From: Sphingomonadales bacterium
GTDB taxonomy: Bacteria > Pseudomonadota > Alphaproteobacteria > Sphingomonadales > Sphingomonadaceae
Direction of reading: 5' to 3'
Assembly (NCBI GenBank): GCA_017304125.1
Contig: JAFKLV010000103.1
Coordinates: 1-6,561, forward strand
Length of the DNA stretch: 6,561 nucleotides
Shown here one piece after another: positions 1-5,558 of this stretch; position 1 is the first letter of the stretch; each line of letters starts with the position of its first letter. Position numbers and translations under genes: made by a program. The notes under the pieces are model-generated. The model did no database searches. It worked only from the letters and a program-made list of their open reading frames with translations, and was not told the DNA's origin.

Positions 1-372
1 GGTGCGCCCGATCAGATCGGTCGCGCCGTCCCCGGCGGCGACCACCACGCCGGCCCCTTCGTTGCCGACGATCATCGGCGTCCCGACCCGGCCGGCCATC
101 GCGCGGCGCCCCGCGTCCGACACCGACATGACCGTGCGGCGCGCGGCGCCCTCGCCTTCCGTCCGGGCGGTGGAGACATCCGCCGCGCCCAGAAGCAGCC
201 CCAGATCGGACGGGTTGACCGGCGCCGCCTCGACGCGGACCACAACGTCGCCCGGCTTGGGCGCCTCGATCGATCTGGTTTCGAGGCTCAGTTCCAGCTC
301 GCCGGCCTCGGTGAGAAGAGAATAGAGGCGAAGCCCGGTTGGAGGAACAGCAGCGTTGCTCTGATCAGTCAT
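1..372 (-). CDS. Zinc-independent MDR-family oxidoreductase (quinone oxidoreductase/zinc-binding dehydrogenase-like), N-terminal part
   Basis: This is the 5' end of a gene on the minus strand; it starts at ATG 372-370 and stays open for 124 codons to the window edge, so the product is truncated by the window and not by mutation. An AAAGG-type Shine-Dalgarno sequence lies about 8 bases upstream of the start. The visible part is the GroES-like N-terminal domain of the medium-chain dehydrogenase/reductase superfamily: a beta-strand run with VVVRVEAAPVNPSD at about residues 43-56, then VGNEGAGVVVAAG at about 102-114. In zinc alcohol dehydrogenases the second motif reads GHE; here it is GNE (Asn104), so the catalytic zinc ligand is absent. 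This is typical of NADPH-dependent quinone/enone reductases. The Rossmann domain lies outside the window, so cofactor and substrate cannot be read. It is transcribed divergently from the phospholipase gene. Family assignment is firm; the exact substrate is unknown. Confidence 0.85.
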   Translation of the reverse strand, partial: MTDQSNAAVPPTGLRLYSLLTEAGELELSLETRSIEAPKPGDVVVRVEAAPVNPSDLGLLLGAADVSTARTEGEGAARRTVMSVSDAGRRAMAGRVGTPMIVGNEGAGVVVAAGDGATDLIGRT

Positions 373-401
373 GGACAACCTTTCGGCGGGGATTTGCCCC
401 T

Positions 402-431
402 GTGTAACCTTGAAGCGAAGTTGAGGGTCAA
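402..431 (-). promoter_or_regulatory. Candidate promoter of the oxidoreductase gene
   Basis: On the minus strand TTGACC (431-426) is followed after 18 bases by TTACAC (407-402), a good -35 and a fair -10 hexamer. Transcription would begin near 394, giving a leader of roughly 20 bases before the ATG at 372 with the Shine-Dalgarno inside it. The spacer begins CTCAAC and ends TTCAAGG; its outer bases are weakly dyadic (CCT and AGG), as in MerR-family promoters, but the inner bases do not pair. Called by eye only. Confidence 0.45.
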
Positions 432-439
432 GAGCCATG

Positions 440-456
440 GTTGCGGCGGCGGCAAC
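440..456. repeat. Short inverted repeat in the divergent intergenic region
   Basis: GTTGC (440-444) and GCAAC (452-456) form a perfect 5-bp inverted repeat around a GC-rich 7-base spacer. It lies between the two divergent genes, upstream of the likely phospholipase transcription start. It could be an operator half-site pair or a chance hairpin; no known regulator motif is recognised. Confidence 0.25.
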
Positions 457-516
457 GTAAATGCGTGCCGTCGCCCTCGCTTTCGGCAATGATATCGCCG
501 TGTCATGAAATTGTGC

Positions 517-520
517 AGGA
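517..520 (+). promoter_or_regulatory. Ribosome binding site that fixes the phospholipase start
   Basis: AGGA sits 7 bases before the ATG at 528. The same frame is open further upstream to a TTG at 441, but that longer start has no good ribosome site and would bury the Tat signal 29 residues into the protein. The site therefore supports 528 as the true start. Confidence 0.7.
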
Positions 521-527
521 TCGCGGC

Positions 528-2573
528 ATGAGCCTTCCCAAGATCGACCGTCGCGGCTTCGTCACCGGGGCCGCCGCCGCCACCACCCTCAATGCCACCC
601 GCGCCAGCGCGGCACGCCGGCCGCGCGGTTCGCTGGCGGATGTCGAGCATGTCGTCATCCTGATGCAGGAGAACCGCTCCTTCGATCATTATTTCGGCTG
701 CCTGCGCGGGGTGCGCGGCTTTGCCGATCCGCGCCCGGCGATCCTGCCGTCGGGGCGCACGGTGTGGGAGCAGCAACAGGCTGCCAAGGACGGCGGCGCG
801 ATCATCCGCCCGTTCCACCTCGATACGCGGGCGACCGCGGCCGGCTGCCTGCACAGCCTCGACCATAGCTGGAAGGGCAGCCACGCGCGCTGGGAAAACT
901 GGGACGTGTGGATGCCCGAAAAGGGCCCGTTCTCGATGGGCTATATGACGCGCGCCGACGTGCCTTATTATTATGCGCTGGCCGATCAGTTCACGATCGG
1001 CGATGCCTATCATTGCTCGATCCACGGCCCGACCGGCCCCAACCGCCTGTTCCTGTGGAGCGGCACCAGCGGCGACGCGATCGGGCGGCACGGGCCGTTC
1101 AACGTCACCAATGACGGGGTCGACACCAATGAAACCGCCGACATGGATCGCGACAACCCCAAGGCCCCGGCGCTCGACTGGATGCCCTATTCCGCCCGCC
1201 TCGGCGCCGCGGGGATAAGCTGGAAAATCTATCAGGAGTTCGACAATTACGGCGACAATTCGCTGGCACTGTTCGCGCGCTATCGCGGGCTGGGCAAGGA
1301 CTCGCCCGATTATGCCGCCGCCCGCGCCTGGGTGGCGGGATCGAACCACGAGAATGCGGCGGCGACGCGGGGCGAGCATCTGATCCGCGCCTTCGCCGCC
1401 GATGTCGCGGCCGATCGCTTGCCGCAGGTCTCGTGGATCGTCGCCCCGTTTCACATGTGCGAACATCCCGATGCGCCGCCGGCTTACGGGCAGGTGCTGA
1501 CCGCGGGGCTCGTCGCCGCGCTCGCCGCCAATCCCGAGGTGTGGGCGAAAACCGCCTTCATCCTCAATTACGACGAGAATGACGGCTTTTTCGACCATGT
1601 CAGCCCGCCGCTGCCGGCCACTTTGCCCGGCATGGGCGCCAGCACCGTTCCGCTGCGCGGCGAGGATCATGCGGGGCAGCCGATCGGGCTGGGGCCGCGC
1701 GTGCCGTTGCTGATCGTGTCCCCCTGGACGCGCGGCGGCTGGGTCAGTTCGGAGCTTGCCGACCATACGTCGGTGCTGCGTTTGCTCGAACGCCGCTTCG
1801 GCGTGATGGAACCGAATATCAGCCCGTGGCGGCGCGCGGTGTGCAGCGACCTCACCGGCATGTTCGATTTCGACGTGTCGCCGGCCGCGCGGCGCGACAC
1901 GTCATGGCATGCGGCCTTGCCGCCGGTCGGCGCCTATCTCGCCGAAAGCGACGCCGCCTGTCGCCGGGCAAAGGCCGAACTGCCCTCGATCCCACCGCCC
2001 CCGCCCGCGGTCGAGCCGGGCACCCGGCCGGCGCGCGCGCTGCCCTATGATCTCGATGTCGAGCCGGTGTGGGAGGGGGATACGCTGCGGCTGCGGTTCC
2101 GCAATCGCGGATCGCGCGCGGCGGTGCTGATCGTCGCGGGCGCCGCCGATCACGGCGGACCGCGCCATTATACGCTCGGCGCCGGGCAGACGCTCGAGGA
2201 TCGCTGGCAGGCCAATGTGCTCGGCGCGCGCACGTTGCGGGTGCAAGGCCCCAATGGCTTTTATCGCAGCATCGCCGGGACGCATCGGATCGCCGCGACC
2301 GCCGAACGGCGCGATGCGCGGACGATCCTCCGCCTCGTCAATCACGGGGAGCAGCCCGTCACGCTCGACATTCGGTCGACCCACGCCGCCCCCGACACGG
2401 CGCAGATCACCCTCGCCCCCAAGGCGACCGCCACCGTCGCGCTGGCGGCGGCCCCGCACCACCGCTGGTATGACGCAATGATCACCGCGACCGACGGCGG
2501 CGGCGCGTGGCAGCTCGCGGGCCATTGGGAAACCGGCGCACCGGGGATCAGCGAACCCGCGCGCGCGAGCTAG
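528..2573 (+). CDS. Tat-exported phosphocholine-specific phospholipase C (phosphoesterase family)
   Basis: This 681-residue protein belongs to the Pseudomonas-type phospholipase C family, whose members release phosphocholine from phosphatidylcholine or sphingomyelin. It begins with a twin-arginine signal (DRRGFVTG, residues 7-14), a short hydrophobic alanine-rich stretch and an ASA cleavage site near residue 28, so it should be exported folded to the periplasm or beyond. The phosphoesterase domain spans about 40-450. Visible family motifs are LMQENRSFDHYFG (45-57), LDHSWKGSHARWENWD (111-126), HGPTGPNR (166-173) and NYDENDGFFDH (347-357). By analogy with AcpA and PlcH, Glu48, Asn49, Asp349 and Glu350 are likely metal ligands and Thr169 the likely nucleophile. 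After a proline-rich linker (485-500), two C-terminal repeats of the DUF756 type follow (about 505-590 and 593-676), ending with the typical LAGHWETG motif. Length and domain order are normal for the family. Substrate preference and whether it acts in phosphate scavenging or virulence cannot be told. Confidence 0.92.
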   Translation: MSLPKIDRRGFVTGAAAATTLNATRASAARRPRGSLADVEHVVILMQENRSFDHYFGCLRGVRGFADPRPAILPSGRTVWEQQQAAKDGGAIIRPFHLDTRATAAGCLHSLDHSWKGSHARWENWDVWMPEKGPFSMGYMTRADVPYYYALADQFTIGDAYHCSIHGPTGPNRLFLWSGTSGDAIGRHGPFNVTNDGVDTNETADMDRDNPKAPALDWMPYSARLGAAGISWKIYQEFDNYGDNSLALFARYRGLGKDSPDYAAARAWVAGSNHENAAATRGEHLIRAFAADVAADRLPQVSWIVAPFHMCEHPDAPPAYGQVLTAGLVAALAANPEVWAKTAFILNYDENDGFFDHVSPPLPATLPGMGASTVPLRGEDHAGQPIGLGPRVPLLIVSPWTRGGWVSSELADHTSVLRLLERRFGVMEPNISPWRRAVCSDLTGMFDFDVSPAARRDTSWHAALPPVGAYLAESDAACRRAKAELPSIPPPPPAVEPGTRPARALPYDLDVEPVWEGDTLRLRFRNRGSRAAVLIVAGAADHGGPRHYTLGAGQTLEDRWQANVLGARTLRVQGPNGFYRSIAGTHRIAATAERRDARTILRLVNHGEQPVTLDIRSTHAAPDTAQITLAPKATATVALAAAPHHRWYDAMITATDGGGAWQLAGHWETGAPGISEPARAS

Positions 2574-2602
2574 GCAACCCGACCCCCCAACTAACGACGC
2601 CT

Positions 2603-2617
2603 GTTCCCTTGATGTTC
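2603..2617 (+). promoter_or_regulatory. Predicted LexA (SOS) box, alphaproteobacterial GTTC-N7-GTTC type
   Basis: GTTCCCTTGATGTTC is a perfect match to the direct-repeat LexA operator GTTC-N7-GTTC established for alphaproteobacteria. It lies in the short intergenic space in front of the DUF763-ycaQ operon, 21 bases before the leader ATG at 2639 and 83 bases before the DUF763 ATG at 2701. It overlaps or abuts the only promoter-like sequence there (see the entry at 2604-2632), which is where a repressor would act. I found no other perfect match in the window when scanning GTTC and GAAC by eye. LexA control is inferred from motif and position; no lexA gene is in the window. Confidence 0.72.
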
Positions 2618-2632
2618 CGCAGCTGCTAGGGT
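2604..2632 (+). promoter_or_regulatory. Candidate promoter of the DUF763-ycaQ operon
   Basis: TGC-TAGGGT (2624-2632) resembles an extended -10 element, with TTCCCT (2604-2609) 17 bases upstream as a poor -35. Transcription would then start close to 2639, at the leader ATG itself, giving a leaderless transcript. The alternative reading is that AGGG (2628-2631) is the Shine-Dalgarno of the leader ORF and the promoter lies further upstream. Both readings use the same bases and cannot be separated by inspection. Confidence 0.3.
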
Positions 2633-2638
2633 GCGCAT

Positions 2639-2701
2639 ATGGCGCTTCATCCTGCGGATCTGACCCCGAGCCGACGCTGCCCGTCGGCGCGAGCCGCCTG
2701 A
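2639..2701 (+). CDS. Putative 20-residue leader peptide overlapping the DUF763 start
   Basis: ATG 2639 opens a 20-codon frame that stops at TGA 2699-2701; the last base of the stop is the first base of the DUF763 ATG (TGATG). AGGG (2628-2631) lies 7 bases before the leader ATG, a good ribosome site, whereas the DUF763 ATG has no Shine-Dalgarno of its own. This suggests that ribosomes terminate on the leader and restart on DUF763, so translation is coupled. The predicted peptide (MALHPADLTPSRRC and six more residues) resembles nothing I recognise; it has no run of one regulatory amino acid, so classical attenuation is not indicated. It could also be a chance ORF. Confidence 0.45.
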   Translation: MALHPADLTPSRRCPSARAA

Positions 2702-3954
2702 TGGGGCAGCGCGCGGGCAGCGCCGACCTTCCGCTGCACGGCGGCCATGTGCCCGCCTGGTTGGGGCGGCGCATGACGCGACTCGGCGCGGTGATCGCCG
2801 AGGCGATCGTGATCGAATATGGCCGCGACGGGCTGCTCCGCCGGCTCGCGCATCCCTTCTGGTTCCAGTCGTTCGGCGCGGTGATGGGGATGGACTGGCA
2901 TTCCTCGGGCATCACCACCAGCGTGATCGGCGCGCTGAAACGCGGGCTGGCGCCTCTGTCGGGCGAGCTCGGCATCCATGTCTGCGGCGGCCGCGGCCGA
3001 CACAGCCGCGCGACCCCGCACGAGCTGGCGGCGGTCGGCGAGCGCACCGGGATCGACGGCGCGGCGCTCGGCCGGGTCAGCCGGCTCGTCGCGAAGGTCG
3101 ACAATGCCGCGGTGCAGGACGGGTTCGACCTCTACCTCCACGGCTTCATCGTCACCGACGACGGCCGCTGGGTCGTCGTCCAGCAGGGCATGAACGGCGC
3201 GCGGCGGCAGGCGCGGCGCTATCACTGGCTCTCGGAAGGGCTGGAGAGCTTCGTCGACGCCCCGCATGCCGCGATCGAGGGGCATCATCAGGGGCGGATC
3301 GTCAATCTCGCCGATCGCCGCGCCGCCGCCTCGCGCCTGCGCCAGCTCGACCTGCTCGGCGAGATCGGGCCGGGCGGCATCGCGCGCGAGCTTGCCCGGA
3401 TCGACGGCAAAGGCGCGCCCGCCGGCCCGACCGAGCCATTGCTTCCGCATCTGGTGCTGCCCGATCATCATGAGGTGCGCGCCGAAAATATCGTCGATCG
3501 CCGGCTGCACGCCGCCTTCGCCGCCGCCGCCGATCGCGGCCCGGCCGATTTCGCCGAGCTGCTGCTGGTGCCCGGCGTCGGCGCGCGCACGGTGCGCGCG
3601 CTGGCGCTGGTGGCGGAGGTGGTTCACGGTGCGCCGTGCCGCTTCAGCGATCCCGCGCGCTTCTCGCTCGCGCATGGCGGGAAGGACCGGCATCCCTATC
3701 CCGTGCCGACCAAAGTCTATGACCATACGATCGCGGTGATGAAGTCCGCCGTCCTGCGGGCGAAACTGGGGAATGAGGAAGAGCTGGCCGCGATCCGCCG
3801 GCTCGACGCGCAGGCGCGCCGGCTGGAGGCGACCGCCACCGGCCCGTCGGTCGAGACGATCATCGCCGAGGAATTCGCCCGCTCGCACGATTATGGCGGG
3901 CGCAGCGTGTTCGGCTGGGAGCCGCCCGCCGATATGGCCGCGCGGCACAGCTGA
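2701..3954 (+). CDS. DUF763 protein with helix-hairpin-helix motif, likely DNA repair-associated
   Basis: A 417-residue protein of the DUF763 family, found in archaea and bacteria and to my knowledge without an assigned biochemical function. The family signature is clear: GSADLPLHGGHVPAWL near the N-terminus (residues 6-21), a DWHSSG-TT segment (65-73), a QQGMN segment with neighbouring basic residues (161-173) and HGGKDRHPYPVPTKVYD (325-341). Residues 287-302 (LLLVPGVGARTVRALA) match a helix-hairpin-helix, the sequence-independent DNA-binding motif of many repair proteins. No nuclease or helicase motif is obvious and no signal peptide or membrane segment is present, so it should be cytoplasmic. 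The start at 2701 places the signature at its usual N-terminal position. It overlaps the leader ORF upstream and the YcaQ-like glycosylase downstream, each by a TGATG junction, and lies behind a LexA-type box. A DNA-binding repair role is inference from motif and context. Confidence 0.85.
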   Translation: MGQRAGSADLPLHGGHVPAWLGRRMTRLGAVIAEAIVIEYGRDGLLRRLAHPFWFQSFGAVMGMDWHSSGITTSVIGALKRGLAPLSGELGIHVCGGRGRHSRATPHELAAVGERTGIDGAALGRVSRLVAKVDNAAVQDGFDLYLHGFIVTDDGRWVVVQQGMNGARRQARRYHWLSEGLESFVDAPHAAIEGHHQGRIVNLADRRAAASRLRQLDLLGEIGPGGIARELARIDGKGAPAGPTEPLLPHLVLPDHHEVRAENIVDRRLHAAFAAAADRGPADFAELLLVPGVGARTVRALALVAEVVHGAPCRFSDPARFSLAHGGKDRHPYPVPTKVYDHTIAVMKSAVLRAKLGNEEELAAIRRLDAQARRLEATATGPSVETIIAEEFARSHDYGGRSVFGWEPPADMAARHS

Positions 3955-5099
3955 TGACGGTGGAACGGATCGGGCTGCCGCTCGCGCGGCGCATCGCGCT
4001 TGCCGCGCAGGGTTTTGGCGTGAAGCGCCCGGAACTGCCCACCGCCGCGCATCTCCGCCGCACGATCGAGCGGCTCAACCTGCATCAGATCGACAGCGTC
4101 AACGTCCTCGCGCGGGCGCATTATCTTCCCGCTTTCTCGCGCCTCGGCGGCTATGACCGGGGCGATCTCGATCGCCTTGCCTGGGGGCCGAAGCGCCAGC
4201 GCAAGCTGTTCGAATATTGGGCGCACGAAGCCTCGCTGCTGCCGTTCGACACGCAGCCGCTGCTACGCTGGCGGATGGCCAAGGCCGATCGCGGCGAGAC
4301 CGGCTGGGGCCGGATGCGGCTCTACGCCACCGAGCGCCGCGCCGAGCCGATGGCACTGCTCGATCGGATCCGCGCCGAAGGGCCGCTCGCCGCATCGGAT
4401 TTCGAGAGCCACAAGGGCCAATCGGGCTGGTGGGAATGGAGCGATACGAAGCGCGCGCTCGAATGGCTGTTCTGGGCCGGGCATATCACCACCGCCACGC
4501 GCCGCGGCAGCTTCGAGCGCGTCTATGATCTCACCGAACGCGTCATTCCCGCCGAGGTGCTGGCCCGGCCGACCCCCAGCGATGCCGCGGCGCATCGCGG
4601 GCTGATCGAGCGCGCGGCGGCGGCGCACGGCATCGCGACCGAGGGCGAATTGCGCGATTATTTCCGCCAGTCACCGGCCGAGGCGCGCCCCGCGATCGAG
4701 GCGCTCGCGGAGGAGGGGATATTGATCCCGGTCAGCGTCCCCGGCTGGCGGCAGGCGTGGCTGCACCGCGACGCGCGCCAGCCGCGGCGGATCGACGCGC
4801 AGGCGTTGCTCGCCCCGTTCGATCCGCTGATCTGGGAACGCGACCGTGCCGAGCGGCTGTTCGGCTTCCGCTATCGCATCGAAATCTATGTGCCGGGGGA
4901 AAAGCGGCAATATGGCTATTATGTGCTGCCCTTCCTGCTCGGCGACCGGCTCGTCGCGCGGGTCGATCTCAAGGCCGACCGGCAGGCGCGGCGGCTGATC
5001 GTCCAGTCCACCCATCTCGAGCCGGGCGCCCCCGGGCATACGCAGGAGGCGCTCCGCGCAGAGCTCGATCGCATGGCGCAATGGCTCGGGCTGGGCTGA
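3954..5099 (+). CDS. ycaQ: YcaQ/AlkX-like winged-helix DNA glycosylase (HTH_42 superfamily)
   Basis: This 381-residue protein belongs to the winged-helix YcaQ/AlkZ family, DNA glycosylases that remove bulky or crosslinked alkylated bases; E. coli YcaQ (AlkX) unhooks interstrand crosslinks. The visible family features are LHQIDSVNVLARAHYLP (residues 43-59), EYWAHEASLLP (87-97), and the C-terminal block from LLAPFDPLIWERDRAERLFGF (about 285-305) through YYVLPFLLGDRLVARVDLKADR (about 322-343). Gln45-Ile46-Asp47 fits the QxD catalytic motif of the YcaQ branch, in contrast to QxQ in AlkZ proper, so the enzyme looks active and crosslink-type. Length is slightly below the roughly 400 residues of E. 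coli YcaQ. The ATG overlaps the DUF763 stop (TGATG), indicating translational coupling and likely equimolar output. It ends 9 bases before the convergent GFA gene. Substrate assignment follows from family only. Confidence 0.9.
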   Translation: MTVERIGLPLARRIALAAQGFGVKRPELPTAAHLRRTIERLNLHQIDSVNVLARAHYLPAFSRLGGYDRGDLDRLAWGPKRQRKLFEYWAHEASLLPFDTQPLLRWRMAKADRGETGWGRMRLYATERRAEPMALLDRIRAEGPLAASDFESHKGQSGWWEWSDTKRALEWLFWAGHITTATRRGSFERVYDLTERVIPAEVLARPTPSDAAAHRGLIERAAAAHGIATEGELRDYFRQSPAEARPAIEALAEEGILIPVSVPGWRQAWLHRDARQPRRIDAQALLAPFDPLIWERDRAERLFGFRYRIEIYVPGEKRQYGYYVLPFLLGDRLVARVDLKADRQARRLIVQSTHLEPGAPGHTQEALRAELDRMAQWLGLG

Positions 5100-5122
5100 C
5101 CTGCCGGATTATCCGCCAGCCC
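5088..5122. terminator. Weak inverted-repeat structure at the convergent gene ends
   Basis: GGGCTGG (5088-5094) pairs with CCAGCCC (5116-5122), and CGGAT/ATCCG (5105-5115) forms a small nested palindrome. It straddles the 9-base gap between the convergent ycaQ and GFA gene ends, where a bidirectional terminator would be expected. There is no T-run on either side, and the outer arms lie within coding sequence, so it is at best a weak candidate. Confidence 0.25.
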
Positions 5123-5531
5123 CCGGCGACGTGAAGCCTTCCGCATATTGCGGCGCATCGTCGGTGATGCGCACCCACGGCGCCTTGGAGCCGACGAAGA
5201 TGTGCGCCGCATAGCCGCGAAACCCCGGATCGTCGTCGAGCAGCCCGGCGGGGACGAAATAGATCTTCCCGGCGCTGTCGGTATGCGGCACCGGGCTGCC
5301 GCACGTCCCGCAAAAGGTCGATTGCCAGCCATCCGAACCGGGCACCAGAAAGCTTCTGATCTCCTCCTCGCCGCCGAGCCAGCGAAAGCTCTTCACCGAA
5401 GTATAGAAAACCGCATTGCCGTCGGTGCCGGAGACTTTGCGGCATTTCGAACAATGGCATTGCCCGACCGGGCCGAAATTGCCGTCGATCGCGAAGGCGA
5501 CCTTACCGCACAGGCATGATCCCTTGATCAT
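5109..5531 (-). CDS. GFA-family (CENP-V/GFA fold) zinc-binding protein
   Basis: A 140-residue single-domain protein of the GFA family, named after the glutathione-dependent formaldehyde-activating protein of Paracoccus. Seven cysteines fall in the family pattern: Cys6 and Cys8 (SCLCGKV), Cys25, Cys27 and Cys30 (QCHCSKC), and Cys74 and Cys77 (FCGTCGSP), expected to hold a structural and a more labile zinc ion. It has no export signal and should be cytoplasmic. Start ATG 5531-5529 has a strong GAGAGG ribosome site 7 bases upstream. It lies 27 bases downstream of the S9 peptidase gene on the same strand and may be cotranscribed with it. Most family members are uncharacterised and the formaldehyde-activating activity of the founder is disputed, so I give no reaction. 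Family assignment is firm. Confidence 0.92.
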   Translation of the reverse strand: MIKGSCLCGKVAFAIDGNFGPVGQCHCSKCRKVSGTDGNAVFYTSVKSFRWLGGEEEIRSFLVPGSDGWQSTFCGTCGSPVPHTDSAGKIYFVPAGLLDDDPGFRGYAAHIFVGSKAPWVRITDDAPQYAEGFTSPGAGG

Positions 5532-5558
5532 CGCTTTTCCTCTCTCGCGCCTACGCCG

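Noticed and set aside
2..325. 107-codon plus-strand frame at the left edge
   Set aside because: It is antisense to the oxidoreductase gene, and its Ser/Pro/Thr-rich translation is a typical shadow product.
441..527. TTG start 29 codons upstream for the phospholipase
   Set aside because: There is no ribosome site, and the extension would precede a canonical Tat signal; ATG 528 with AGGA at 517-520 is better.
369..1766. 465-codon open frame on the minus strand opposite the phospholipase gene
   Set aside because: It runs antisense to a gene with clear family motifs. Long antisense frames are common in GC-rich coding DNA, and the translation is low-complexity Arg/Gly/Ala/Ile without a recognisable domain.
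2558..2570. Alternating GC run at the 3' end of the phospholipase gene as a Z-DNA or regulatory element
   Set aside because: It is short and explained by Ala/Arg codons in a GC-rich gene.
2862..2874. Second GTTC direct repeat inside the DUF763 gene, as another LexA box
   Set aside because: The spacer is 5 bases, not 7, and the site is within coding sequence encoding a conserved FWFQSFG segment.
1902..3948. Two long minus-strand frames (1902-3104 and 2647-3948, 400 and 433 codons) opposite the phospholipase end and the DUF763 gene
   Set aside because: Both are antisense shadows of GC-rich codon usage; they overlap each other and cross a real intergenic region, and their translations show no family motif.
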